In this document: piece by piece, positions 42,380-54,400 of the stretch | How positions within the stretch are numbered: the stretch's first letter is position 1 | Layout of the letters: the number at the start of each line of letters is the position of its first letter | Origin: Piromyces finnis | Lineage: Eukaryota; Neocallimastigomycota; Neocallimastigomycetes; Neocallimastigales; Neocallimastigaceae | Direction: 5' to 3' | Assembly: GCA_002104945.1 (NCBI GenBank) | Contig: MCFH01000007.1 | Location: 668,001 to 732,000, forward strand | Length of the DNA: 64,000 bases | Made by a program: the position numbers and the translations under genes | Notes under the pieces: model-generated | Seen by the model: only the letters and a program-made list of their open reading frames with translations | Database searches by the model: none | What the model was told of the DNA's origin: nothing

Positions 42380-43486
42380 TAAGTATTAAGTTTTCTTTTT
42401 TTTTTTTTTGGAAAGAAATTTATATTAATTTCTATCAGAAACTAGCAACAATGCATAGAATTTAAATAGCATATACTTCACACGTTGTTTCTATTATGAT
42501 TTTAAACAATAATAACTAAAAATATTAAAAAACAAATAATCTATAGTATTTATCTTGAAGTTAAATTTAAAATATGTAATAACAAACTAATCTTGTAAAA
42601 AAATAGTTATATTATTATTTTTAAAGTGAAAAGATGTAGAAAAATAAAGTAATTTATTATAAATAAAATATTCAATATAACTAACTAACTAACTAACTAA
42701 ATAAATATTTAACAGAAAAATAAAGTAAAAAAAGTCAACTAATAGTAATGACTTTCTTTTTTTTTTAAAATATTTATTTTAAATAGCATTTTGTTTTTAT
42801 TTTTATTTTTAATAGATTTTTATTTAATTTAATATCTTTTTTTTTTTTTTGTTTGGTTTTTAACAAGTGAAAAGCTTTTTTTTTTGTATACTAATAAATT
42901 TAATTGGCAATATTTCAATATCCCCTTACTACTTTTAAACCAAAGAAAAAAAAGAAAAAAGGCATTATAAATTAAAAGATAATAACACACACCTAAAAAA
43001 GGTGATTTTTCAAAAAAAAAAAAAAAAAAAAAATTATTAAATTCTATGGAAAAAAAATATAAATATATATTTATAATAAAAGATTTAAAAAAGGAAAATA
43101 GAAAATTCGAAAATTCAATAATATTTAAGTGATTTGAAAAATTAATGATTATCCTAGATTTTTGGCGCTATTAGCCAGACTTTTTGGCCAAAAAATTATA
43201 ATAGTATTAAAACCTGACCTGTATGACCTTAATCTCATCCATTTTAGTTTTAAGTTAATAAAAATATAGAATTTTGAAGGTCAAATAATCCTTTTTTTTT
43301 TATATATTAAATTTAATTGAATTTTATTACTTTTTTTTATATATTAAATTTTTAAAGATTTTTTATACAATGATTATAACATAATTACATTTAATATAAA
43401 TATTATTTTATATAATAATAATTATACACATATTTTTTTTATTTCTTATTCTATAATTATTTTTTTGGTATTAAAATGTTTATTGT
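42380..43486. other. Intergenic DNA 3' of GH1 copy 5
   Basis: No gene. A CTAA tetranucleotide run lies at 42679-42698 and poly(A/T) runs at about 42840, 43010-43032 and elsewhere. A member of the short dispersed TATCCTAG repeat lies at 43150-43195. Confidence 0.6.
43150..43195 (+). repeat. Short dispersed repeat (TATCCTAG family)
   Basis: TATCCTAGATTTTTGG then TAGCCAGACTTTTTGGCC. It matches the minus strand of 5570-5615. See that entry for the family. Confidence 0.35.
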
Positions 43487-45463
43487 TTATTCTTGTTCGA
43501 CATTTTCAGTGAACCATTCAGCAAGGTATGTAAGAGAATCCTTTGGAATACGAGTAAGTTCCTTGTCATTGTAGAAGTCAATGTAGGTCATACCGAAACG
43601 AGTTTCGTAACCGTTTTCCCATTCAAAGTTATCAATTAAAGACCAGGCCATGTAACCACGGACATCAACACCATCTTCGACATAGGCAAGACGAAGGTTT
43701 TCAAGGTATTGCTTGTACCAGTCAATTCTGTAAGTATCGTGGAGAATGGTTCCTTCAATGTTGCTTTCATCTTCAATAATAGATTCATCGTAAGCATCAG
43801 CATATTCTTCCTTACCAATGGACTTGAAGTAGTCAATGGTAACTTGATCATTGGCACGACTAACCTTGTAGTTTGGTTGAGCACAACCGTTTTCGGTAAT
43901 AATGATACCGTTCTTAAGAATGCTCTTGTAACGGTTGTATAACCAGTTAAGACCAACACGAATAGTTGGACCATACTTGGTGTTCCATGATGAACCGGCT
44001 TGTGAACCAAGAGTTGGTGGAATACAAACCCATCCTGGAGCACGGCCTCTACAGTTATCATCCCACATATCCTTCTTGGAGTTTTCGTAGCTGGCTTCTT
44101 CTTCAGTTGGTGGTTCAATGAGTTTACCATCTTCATCCTTGGCTTGTTCAGCCCAGTGAGCAGTGTAGGTGTTCCAACCTAAGAAGTCGGATGATGATCC
44201 CTTTAAGAGCTTCTTTTCTTCAGCTGTGAAGACTGGCATATCCTTACCCATTCTTTGCTTGACGGATTCTGGGTAGTCACCAGTCATTGGTGGATCAGAG
44301 TACCAACCAATACGGAATTCAGCGGCTAAGTTGGCGTACTTCTTGTTGTTTTCTAATTCTTCTGGTGTGGTGTTTTCATCTTCCCATGGAATTTGAGCTT
44401 CACCATCAACGGTAATACCAATAAGACCCTTTTGCTTCTTTTGGAACTTCTTACGGTAAACATTGACAGCCTTAGCGTGGGCAATAAGAATGTTGTGTGA
44501 ACACCAGACTTCTTCTAATCTTTGTGGAGCACGGTCAGCTGGAAGAACTTCTGCTCCCTTGTAGTATTGAGATGGACCAATTTCGTAGGAACAACCTCCT
44601 TCTAAATCAAGTCCAGTAGTGTCGTTTTGGAGCTTACGTGGTGCTTCACCAGTACATCTGTATGGAGCTTTACCTGGTCCATTCTTGTAACCACCAACAC
44701 AGTTAACCCATGGTTCGTTAATGGTGATCCATCCCTTAACACGGTCACCAAAACGTTCGAAACAGAATTCGGCGTATTTGGCGAAATCATCTTGTGAACG
44801 GTAATCTAACCAACCACCGTACTTTTCGTGAAGAGCATATGGAAGATCCCAGTGGTAAAGAGTAGCTAATGGAGTAATGTCGTTTTCAATAAGAGTATCG
44901 ATCATCATATCGTAGTATTCGGCACCCTTTTCGTTAACATTCCATTTACCGTTAACCTTCTTAGCAACACCATCTGGGAAAAGACGAGACCATGAGATGG
45001 AGAAACGGTAGTGGTTAGCCTTCATGATTTTCATCATTTTAACATCTTCGTCGAACTTGTGGTATGAATCACAAGCAACATTACCATTAGTGGAATCTGG
45101 ATTAGTTCTGTCACCAGATTCGACGTTCTTTGGGTAAAGATGGGTGAAGTAATCCCAAACGGATTCACCACGACCATCGGTATCCCAAGCACCTTCAACT
45201 TGGTAAGCAGCGGTAGCAGCACCCCACTTGAAACTAGCTGGGAGTTTACCCTTTGGAGCTTCAGCATCAGACTTTTCATCGGCGGAGTCAATGTCATCGG
45301 CAATTGGTTCATCAACATTAGCAGCTTCATCATCAGAAGCAATGTTACCATCGGCAGCTGGAGCGTTAACATCAGTGGTAACATCATCAGCTGGAGCCTT
45401 GACAATACATTTCTTAGCGGCAGTAACAGCTAATAAAGTAGTGAAAATAGTAAGAGACTTCAT
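43487..45463 (-). CDS. cel1A: Secreted GH1 beta-glucosidase, copy 5 (658 aa)
   Basis: The protein is the same as copies 1 and 6, with the long linker (VTTDV), Glu250 acid/base, Glu524 nucleophile, signal peptide and no dockerin. Its DNA is almost identical to copy 6. Both share private synonymous changes such as AATCCAGATTCC and ACTAATGGT (near residues 121-127) and GCCGCTAAGAAATGT (residues 15-19) that the other four lack. It is the left arm gene of the palindrome. Differences from copy 6 are confined to the last 60 bases I compared (TCT versus TCA for Ser643, GTC versus GTT before EQE). It is divergent from copy 6 across 2.77 kb. Confidence 0.95.
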   Translation of the reverse strand: MKSLTIFTTLLAVTAAKKCIVKAPADDVTTDVNAPAADGNIASDDEAANVDEPIADDIDSADEKSDAEAPKGKLPASFKWGAATAAYQVEGAWDTDGRGESVWDYFTHLYPKNVESGDRTNPDSTNGNVACDSYHKFDEDVKMMKIMKANHYRFSISWSRLFPDGVAKKVNGKWNVNEKGAEYYDMMIDTLIENDITPLATLYHWDLPYALHEKYGGWLDYRSQDDFAKYAEFCFERFGDRVKGWITINEPWVNCVGGYKNGPGKAPYRCTGEAPRKLQNDTTGLDLEGGCSYEIGPSQYYKGAEVLPADRAPQRLEEVWCSHNILIAHAKAVNVYRKKFQKKQKGLIGITVDGEAQIPWEDENTTPEELENNKKYANLAAEFRIGWYSDPPMTGDYPESVKQRMGKDMPVFTAEEKKLLKGSSSDFLGWNTYTAHWAEQAKDEDGKLIEPPTEEEASYENSKKDMWDDNCRGRAPGWVCIPPTLGSQAGSSWNTKYGPTIRVGLNWLYNRYKSILKNGIIITENGCAQPNYKVSRANDQVTIDYFKSIGKEEYADAYDESIIEDESNIEGTILHDTYRIDWYKQYLENLRLAYVEDGVDVRGYMAWSLIDNFEWENGYETRFGMTYIDFYNDKELTRIPKDSLTYLAEWFTENVEQE

Positions 45464-48232
45464 TTTTGTATATTTTATGTATTTTATTTTAAATGAATTA
45501 TTTTATATATTATGTATTATATATTATTATATATTATTTATTATTTATTATTTAATATAATTTTAAATATCTTAAAATAAACTTAGATTAATATCTATTT
45601 TATTTTATTTATTATTTTATTTTATTTTTTTTTTTTGATAATAATTTTATAATATTTCTATGAATGAATTATGAAATTCTATATAAAGAATATTATTTTA
45701 TAAAATTATAATGAAGAAAAAAAATAAAAATAGGAAAAATGATGAATATTTATATGTATTTTTTTTGGTAATAATGTATAATACTAATGATTAATAGAAT
45801 AATAGTATATGAATATACAATAGTATATACGTATATACAATATATAATAGTAAAAAAATATAATTATGATTTATTAATTATTTATTAAGAATTTATATTC
45901 TATTTATTATTTATTAACCCTTTTTTTTTATATTATTATTATTTAAATCTAACTATAATAAATAACAATATTTAATAGTTAATCATTATGGTTTTAATAT
46001 TTTAAATGTGACATTAGCATATTAACCACCACCACCATCCTTTAAATTTTATTAAATATTTACAATGAAATAATATAAAATGAAAATTGAATCATTTTAA
46101 TGGTCAACTCTGTTAAATATAAAATAAAATATAAAATAAAATAATTTGCTAAAAATAAATTAGTTTTAAACCTCTTTCAATATAAAAGTTCAACAAATTT
46201 TAATATTTTAAAATAAGGTATGATTTGTTAAAACATTATTCTATAATATTTTTTATACTTTATCTTTACTAGTATTATATATATATATATTTTTTATTTA
46301 ATTCATTTAATCGTATCTTTACTAGTATTATATATATATATATATTTTATTTAATTCATTTAATCGTTAATTAAATAATAATTATATTTTTTCCCTCTTA
46401 AAACCTAAAATTTTGAGAAATTTTCAAATATATCATTTCATTTATAATAAAGATATTTTATTTATTAATATTTTTTTCTTCTTAAATACTATATAGTATT
46501 AATAGTATTAATATTTAATATTAATGAAATATATAATCAGTTTTATTTAAATTTTTTTATATTTTAATCATTTTTAAAAAAAAAAACAACATATAATTGA
46601 TATTATAAGAAAGAAATGATATTAATTGTTCATTTTGGAATACAAAATATAAAAGTAAGCACAAAAAATAATTAAAATAACAATATTATAATGTAAATTG
46701 TTTTAAAAAACAATAATTTTTTCATTTTTTAATTAAATAATAATATTGTTATTAAAGGAATTAAAATATTTTAATTATTTTATAGTGTAACATAGAAAAA
46801 TATTAATTGAAACAAAAGCTTTTTACTTATAATAATATTATTAAATTAATATTTCAAAAGGTACAATTTTTATTTAACTTTAGGTAACAGTGTTATCTAA
46901 TTTATTTTTAAGTTTCTTTTTCTGTATTTTATTAAATATAAAAGTTTAATATATAAACAGGATTTCATTGGTAGTGATTATTGAACTAATATTAACACTT
47001 GTTGAACTAACATTAACAGTATTGGGATATTGTACAAATATACTCATCATATTATGTCTAACTATTTTATGCATTAAAAAAAATTAATAATTAAATGTAA
47101 TACTCATTTAAGTAATACTATAGAATAATAGTTTATATAGGAACATCATAAAAAAATAAAAATATAAAAGTATTTTATTTTTCAATTATACCGCAATTAT
47201 TAAGAAGAGGTAAAAATATTTTAATGACCGCATTAAATAATTTCAAAAAATATTATTTTTTACAATTATTTCTTTTATTTAATTTCCTTTTTAGTTAAAT
47301 ATTTGAATATATTTTTTAAATTTTTCAAGGTTAAGGATTAAAAGATTTAATTACCTTCTTTTATTTAATTATTATTTAATTAACGATTAAATGAATTAAA
47401 TAAAAAATATATATATATATAATACTAGTAAAGATAAAGTATAAAAAATATTATAGAATAATGTTTTAACAAATCATACCTTATTTTAAAATATTAAAAT
47501 TTGTTGAACTTTTATATTGAAAGAGGTTTAAAACTAATTTATTTTTAGCAAATTATTTTATTTTATATTTTATTTTATATTTAACAGAGTTGACCATTAA
47601 AATGATTCAATTTTCATTTTATATTATTTCATTGTAAATATTTAATAAAATTTAAAGGATGGTGGTGGTGGTTAATATGCTAATGTCACATTTAAAATAT
47701 TAAAACCATAATGATTAACTATTAAATATTGTTATTTATTATAGTTAGATTTAAATAATAATAATATAAAAAAAAAGGGTTAATAAATAATAAATAGAAT
47801 ATAAATTCTTAATAAATAATTAATAAATCATAATTATATTTTTTTACTATTATATATTGTATATACGTATATACTATTGTATATTCATATACTATTATTC
47901 TATTAATCATTAGTATTATACATTATTACCAAAAAAAATACATATAAATATTCATCATTTTTCCTATTTTTATTTTTTTTCTTCATTATAATTTTATAAA
48001 ATAATATTCTTTATATAGAATTTCATAATTCATTCATAGAAATATTATAAAATTATTATCAAAAAAAAAAATAAAATAAAATAATAAATAAAATAAAATA
48101 GATATTAATCTAAGTTTATTTTAAGATATTTAAAATTATATTAAATAATAAATAATAAATAATATATAATAATATATAATACATAATATATAAAATAATT
48201 CATTTAAAATAAAATACATAAAATATACAAAA
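45464..48232. other. Divergent promoter region and palindrome centre of GH1 pair 3
   Basis: This holds the inner parts of both palindrome arms (45464-46385 and 47363-48232) and the unique spacer (46386-47362). The leaders of both genes are the same (AAAATATACAAAAATG). No gene is seen in the spacer, which is plain AT-rich DNA. Both genes should therefore have identical promoters. Confidence 0.75.
46261..46366 (+). repeat. 53-bp tandem duplication in the left palindrome arm
   Basis: TATCTTTACTAGTATTATAT begins both units, 46261-46313 and 46314-46366, each ending TTCATTTAATCG. The right arm has one unit (about 47383-47435). The units differ slightly in the lengths of their TA and T runs. Confidence 0.85.
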
Positions 48233-50209
48233 ATGAAGTCTCTTACTATTTTCACTACTTTATTAGCTGTTACTGCCGCTAAGAAATGTATTGTCAAGGC
48301 TCCAGCTGATGATGTTACCACTGATGTTAACGCTCCAGCTGCCGATGGTAACATTGCTTCTGATGATGAAGCTGCTAATGTTGATGAACCAATTGCCGAT
48401 GACATTGACTCCGCCGATGAAAAGTCTGATGCTGAAGCTCCAAAGGGTAAACTCCCAGCTAGTTTCAAGTGGGGTGCTGCTACCGCTGCTTACCAAGTTG
48501 AAGGTGCTTGGGATACCGATGGTCGTGGTGAATCCGTTTGGGATTACTTCACCCATCTTTACCCAAAGAACGTCGAATCTGGTGACAGAACTAATCCAGA
48601 TTCCACTAATGGTAATGTTGCTTGTGATTCATACCACAAGTTCGACGAAGATGTTAAAATGATGAAAATCATGAAGGCTAACCACTACCGTTTCTCCATC
48701 TCATGGTCTCGTCTTTTCCCAGATGGTGTTGCTAAGAAGGTTAACGGTAAATGGAATGTTAACGAAAAGGGTGCCGAATACTACGATATGATGATCGATA
48801 CTCTTATTGAAAACGACATTACTCCATTAGCTACTCTTTACCACTGGGATCTTCCATATGCTCTTCACGAAAAGTACGGTGGTTGGTTAGATTACCGTTC
48901 ACAAGATGATTTCGCCAAATACGCCGAATTCTGTTTCGAACGTTTTGGTGACCGTGTTAAGGGATGGATCACCATTAACGAACCATGGGTTAACTGTGTT
49001 GGTGGTTACAAGAATGGACCAGGTAAAGCTCCATACAGATGTACTGGTGAAGCACCACGTAAGCTCCAAAACGACACTACTGGACTTGATTTAGAAGGAG
49101 GTTGTTCCTACGAAATTGGTCCATCTCAATACTACAAGGGAGCAGAAGTTCTTCCAGCTGACCGTGCTCCACAAAGATTAGAAGAAGTCTGGTGTTCACA
49201 CAACATTCTTATTGCCCACGCTAAGGCTGTCAATGTTTACCGTAAGAAGTTCCAAAAGAAGCAAAAGGGTCTTATTGGTATTACCGTTGATGGTGAAGCT
49301 CAAATTCCATGGGAAGATGAAAACACCACACCAGAAGAATTAGAAAACAACAAGAAGTACGCCAACTTAGCCGCTGAATTCCGTATTGGTTGGTACTCTG
49401 ATCCACCAATGACTGGTGACTACCCAGAATCCGTCAAGCAAAGAATGGGTAAGGATATGCCAGTCTTCACAGCTGAAGAAAAGAAGCTCTTAAAGGGATC
49501 ATCATCCGACTTCTTAGGTTGGAACACCTACACTGCTCACTGGGCTGAACAAGCCAAGGATGAAGATGGTAAACTCATTGAACCACCAACTGAAGAAGAA
49601 GCCAGCTACGAAAACTCCAAGAAGGATATGTGGGATGATAACTGTAGAGGCCGTGCTCCAGGATGGGTTTGTATTCCACCAACTCTTGGTTCACAAGCCG
49701 GTTCATCATGGAACACCAAGTATGGTCCAACTATTCGTGTTGGTCTTAACTGGTTATACAACCGTTACAAGAGCATTCTTAAGAACGGTATCATTATTAC
49801 CGAAAACGGTTGTGCTCAACCAAACTACAAGGTTAGTCGTGCCAATGATCAAGTTACCATTGACTACTTCAAGTCCATTGGTAAGGAAGAATATGCTGAT
49901 GCTTACGATGAATCTATTATTGAAGATGAAAGCAACATTGAAGGAACCATTCTCCACGATACTTACAGAATTGACTGGTACAAGCAATACCTTGAAAACC
50001 TTCGTCTTGCCTATGTCGAAGATGGTGTTGATGTCCGTGGTTACATGGCCTGGTCTTTAATTGATAACTTTGAATGGGAAAACGGTTACGAAACTCGTTT
50101 CGGTATGACCTACATTGACTTCTACAATGACAAGGAACTTACTCGTATTCCAAAGGATTCACTTACATACCTTGCTGAATGGTTCACTGAAAATGTTGAA
50201 CAAGAATAA
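48233..50209 (+). CDS. cel1A: Secreted GH1 beta-glucosidase, copy 6 (658 aa)
   Basis: This is the right-arm gene of the palindrome; the protein is identical to copies 1 and 5. Signal peptide 1-16, acidic linker 20-72, GH1 barrel with NEP Glu250 and TENG Glu524, SLIDNFEWENGY near the end, no dockerin. It shares the pair-specific synonymous variants of copy 5. After the stop (TAAACAATA) the 3' flank has an extra AAGAATAAGCAATACG-like stretch relative to copy 5 and then diverges. Confidence 0.95.
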   Translation: MKSLTIFTTLLAVTAAKKCIVKAPADDVTTDVNAPAADGNIASDDEAANVDEPIADDIDSADEKSDAEAPKGKLPASFKWGAATAAYQVEGAWDTDGRGESVWDYFTHLYPKNVESGDRTNPDSTNGNVACDSYHKFDEDVKMMKIMKANHYRFSISWSRLFPDGVAKKVNGKWNVNEKGAEYYDMMIDTLIENDITPLATLYHWDLPYALHEKYGGWLDYRSQDDFAKYAEFCFERFGDRVKGWITINEPWVNCVGGYKNGPGKAPYRCTGEAPRKLQNDTTGLDLEGGCSYEIGPSQYYKGAEVLPADRAPQRLEEVWCSHNILIAHAKAVNVYRKKFQKKQKGLIGITVDGEAQIPWEDENTTPEELENNKKYANLAAEFRIGWYSDPPMTGDYPESVKQRMGKDMPVFTAEEKKLLKGSSSDFLGWNTYTAHWAEQAKDEDGKLIEPPTEEEASYENSKKDMWDDNCRGRAPGWVCIPPTLGSQAGSSWNTKYGPTIRVGLNWLYNRYKSILKNGIIITENGCAQPNYKVSRANDQVTIDYFKSIGKEEYADAYDESIIEDESNIEGTILHDTYRIDWYKQYLENLRLAYVEDGVDVRGYMAWSLIDNFEWENGYETRFGMTYIDFYNDKELTRIPKDSLTYLAEWFTENVEQE

Positions 50210-50669
50210 ACAATAAGAATAAGCAATACGAATAAACAATAGAAATTAACATTTAAACAAATGAACAAAAAACATTATAGAATAAAATAAATTTTTATTT
50301 CTAAATAATCTAATTTAGAAAATAAAATATACTAAAATTTTATAGAAATAATATTTTATAATATTTTTTATTTTTATATGTATATAAATAATAAATAAAT
50401 ATAAATATAAATAAATAAAATATAAAAATATTAAAAAAAAAAAAAGATGTTTAAAGAATTGATTGAGAGTTATATATTTATTTTTTTTATATCTTCTTTA
50501 AAAAATTAATTTTTGAAATTTATTATAATTTTTTTTTATTATGAATTAAAAAAATAATAATTAGCATGGGTGTGCGTGTGTATTTTTTTTATAAATTATT
50601 TTACTGTTATAAATCAAAAAATCTTAAATTTCTTTTTAAAAAACTATGGTATAAATATCAGAAATTTTT
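50210..50669. other. Intergenic DNA 3' of GH1 copy 6
   Basis: AT-rich with no gene seen. It includes short repeats of AATAAACAATA just after the GH1 stop and AAATATAAATA words at about 50390-50430. Confidence 0.6.
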
Positions 50670-51440
50670 CTATGGCTATTGCATTACTGACTATTGAAAG
50701 CAAGAAGAAGATAAAGGTTAGATGTTAAATGATAAATTTAGTTAAGCGATTAAATTAATTCCGTTTGTTTGAATAACTATCTATGTTATAAAGGAATCAA
50801 AAAGTTATTCAACGATGGTTTACTTAATATTCAAAAATTAAACATTTTAATTGTCTAGTCTAAATTTTCAACTATCTTAATAAAAGCCATTTAAAAAATC
50901 CTGTCAATAATAATGACAATGACAACAATGAGTTTAAAAAATAATGGCCAAAACACAATAAAATTAGTGAAAGTAATAATAGTAACATAAATAATAATTG
51001 AAAAAATAAGTTATTCTCTTCCTTGTCTAATAACAATGATAATAACAACATTAGAAATAATAATGATGATTATGTTAAAAGCAAGTGCCAAATTAACTTC
51101 TTGACTGTTACTGTAAATCTTTTAATCATTAACTATTGTTGGCCAACAAGATATAATTATGATTATAATTTCCGTAGGAGTAACAATTAAAAAAAAAAAA
51201 AAAACTGTTCCAAGTTCCTGGTGTCAATACTGAAGAAATAGTAAGTAAGACTTACCCGTAAATCCAATATAAATAATATAAATAATGCTAATTATAAATG
51301 TAGAGTTTAAGTACCATTGAAAGTCAACTACACTGATTATAATTCATATTTCTTTGCATTAGTTAAATTGACAAGAGTTAATTTATATATGTTTAATTAA
51401 ATTTTTATTTTAAAACTTTTTTTTTTTATTTTAAATACAT
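50670..51440 (+). mobile_element. Highly decayed LINE family A relic
   Basis: Scattered matches occur in the correct order to the 3' third of family A. ACTATTGAAAGCAAGAAG at about 50690 matches the codons for WLLKARSGY. Asn-rich AATAATG blocks lie at 50905-51075. TTCTTGACTGTTACTGTAAATCTTTT at about 51100 matches the FLTVTAELL region, TGGTGTCAATACTGAAGAAATAGTAAG at about 51218 matches SVNAEETVR, and CCATTGAAAGTCAACTACA at about 51312 matches the 3' untranslated region. The frame is destroyed and there is no clear poly(A). It is an old insertion. Confidence 0.6.
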
Positions 51441-54400
51441 ATGTATTTTTAATTTTTTAATATAAGTTACATATATGTATACAAAAATAAACAGAGGTTT
51501 TAAAAATGATTATTACCGTCATTAAAAAGATATTTTTTTCTTGGTTACTTGTTTTCTTTTAATATTTAGTATATTTTTTTTCTTTTATTATATTATTATT
51601 ATTTTAGAAAAAAGGATAGAATTTTTAAATTAATTTTAATATTTGATCATATTGAAACAGGTTAATCTTTAAAAAAAAATAAGTATTTTTAAAAGGTAAA
51701 TCAATGATTAATATTATTCAATACTACTATTTAATATTTAATAATTATTAATAATTAATAATACTTTTATTTAATATTATTAATACTACTAATAATACTA
51801 TTTAATATTAGTATTTAATAATACAAAACAAAGTAATAAATTAAAAAGGAAAATATAGTCAAAAACACTTAAATTAGTATTTAATATTAAAAAGAAAAGA
51901 AAAAAAAAGAGGATTATAAATCTTAAAAAATAGAATTATTCATTCATTCATCCATTTATTTATAAATAAACTATTTATTATATATAAAGAAGATAAAAAA
52001 AAAAAAAGGTATAGGATTTTATCAAAAAAAAATTCTTTATATTACAATCCAATATTTTTAGTGCTAAGCTAGTGCTAAGCTAAATAAAAAAGATTTTGAT
52101 CCTCTTCATTATCATCAAAAAAAGGTAATGCTATTAAACCATAATGATAATTCTATTGTTGTGTTATCACAAATTACTTTGAATATTTCATTCCTTTGAT
52201 GAATAATATCGATGTTTTTTTTTATATTAACTATAATGATAGTAATAATTATATATAGAAATAGGATGAATTTTTATTTTGTTTAAATCTATAAATATAT
52301 GTAAATATAAATATTTATTATTATATATATGCATATAATTAAATAATTTTTTTTTTTTTGTGTAAAATTAAATACAAAAAAAGCTTTAATTTTTTTTTTT
52401 TGGTATTGAATGTAGCCCATTTTCAGTATTACAATTTATATTAAAAAAATACAAAAAAAAAAAAAAAAACATTTTTATTCTTATTTTGTACTTTTTTTGG
52501 TAATTTATATATTTGTATTACCTTTAACTTTCTAAATTAATGATAAACATCAATATTAAAAAAAAATGAGTAATAGAAATGCGTTTTTATATTTATCAAT
52601 TTTTTTTATTTGGTTTGAATATTTTTTTCAAAATTAACATCAACTTTTCCTTCTACTAATTATTCTTTTAATAATACTTTTATACTATTCTTTATCTTTT
52701 TACTATTTTATATTCTCTAATTCTTGTACTGTTTTTACCTACTTTTTTTACCATTAATAAGAATATAAATTAAGGTTCGCTTGTGCCATAAAATAAATTA
52801 AATTAACCTAAATAAATTAAAAAATCATTTTTAATTTCATTTTGGAACAACCTATATTTAAATTAAAATTTATTCATTTTTATAATAAATAAAGTTTTAT
52901 CAACGTGATTTTTGTGTCCTTTGTGGGTTTAACGTGATGAACCTAAAACCATTGCTCAAAGTCTAGGGAAATTTCTGTTTAAGAAAAAATTTTTTTTTTG
53001 GTTGTTTTTTCATTTTTCATAATAATAAAAAAAATAAATGAAGAGGTCTTTTAATTATCAAATCATTACAATGAATTAAACCAACTATTGTTTTTTTAAT
53101 TATTATTTATCACTTAAATTATAAAACAATTTTATTCGAGATATCTTTTATAACCCAAGTCATTATAACTTGTTTGTTATTAGAAAGTCATAGGTCCATA
53201 TCATTATACATATTAAAGATATCTTTTTTCATTTCCATTTTTTTTTATTATTTCTTTTTTTTTAATATTTTTTATTATTCTAATTTATATTTGATATATA
53301 TAATGGTTTATTATTTATTTAACTCTTTTATCAACATTATTTTAATATTCTATTATTAATTATTTATAATTATTATTTATATAACTTGTTTATACGTTTA
53401 TATAACCATCTTTTAATATTTTATAAATCTTATTATTATAACCATTTTTTAAATATTATTATTATTATAAATTATTATTAGTATAAATATTTATTTTTTA
53501 TTATCATTTATATTTTATTATTATTTATATTTAGTTTATTTTTTTTAATATTCTATTTAATATATAAAAAATATTCCTTTTTAAGAAAATTAATTAAATT
53601 TATTAAATTTTAAATTAACCAAAATTTAATAATAAATTAACATTGAACAAGATGAAAATTCACGAATAAAATGCAAGAAATTTAAATTTTTTGGTTTACA
53701 TCCTTTCACTTTAATAGAAAATTAACTTTTTAAATTATGGATGAATTGAATTTTAACCATCATAATTCCTAGTTAAGATTCAATAACAATTAAAATTATA
53801 ATTAATGTCATTATTAAGGATGTAAATATACAAATATTCTTTTTTTAATTATTATTCATTACTAAAAATGTTTCATTGATTTAAATAACGATTTAATGAT
53901 ATTGATGAAATAGAAAATTAAAAAAGAAAAATAAAAATCTTATGTAATACAAAATTTAATTTAAATAAAAATGGTCAATAATATTAAGAAAAGTATAATT
54001 TAATCATTTATTAAATTATATTATAATATAATTTATTCTATTTAATTTTTATATTACAATTTAATTCATGGTGATCTTTTAATTAAATGAAAAAGGATTG
54101 TTTATTTAATATTCGATGATGAAAAAAGATTATTAAATAAAGTTTACCAATAATAATTTAATAAATAAATAATAAAAAGTATTTAATAATAATAATATTA
54201 AATTCTAATTTAATATTTATTAATTAGAATAAATATTTAATATTATGTATTTAATTATTATTTAAATTATTAATTATTCAATGAATTTATCATTTCTGTA
54301 AAAAAATTTTAATTGTTCATTTTACTATAAAAACAAGTTCAATTTCTTTTAAAAAAAAAAAAAAAAGTAAAACAATATAAAAGAGTAAATAAAGAATAAA

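Larger units (their letters stand above)
43540..50155. repeat. Giant palindrome (inverted repeat) around GH1 copies 5 and 6
   Basis: The left arm is about 43540-46385 and the right arm about 47363-50155, with a unique spacer of about 1 kb. The mirror identity covers the coding sequences and also some 900 bp of upstream DNA, including rare words such as CCACCACCACCATCC (46026-46040, mirrored at about 47656-47670) and ATATACGTATATAC (about 45826 and 47859). The only large arm difference is a 53-bp tandem duplication at 46261-46366 on the left, present once on the right. The arms end just before the GH1 stop codons, after which the flanks differ. Confidence 0.88.

Noticed and set aside
52770-52800. 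tRNA B-box-like GGTTCG near 52773 (also near 22930)
   Set aside because: No matching A-box or cloverleaf could be folded by eye around either site.
53174-53359. 61-codon hydrophobic plus-strand frame
   Set aside because: It is a T-rich chance ORF without a neighbouring gene context.
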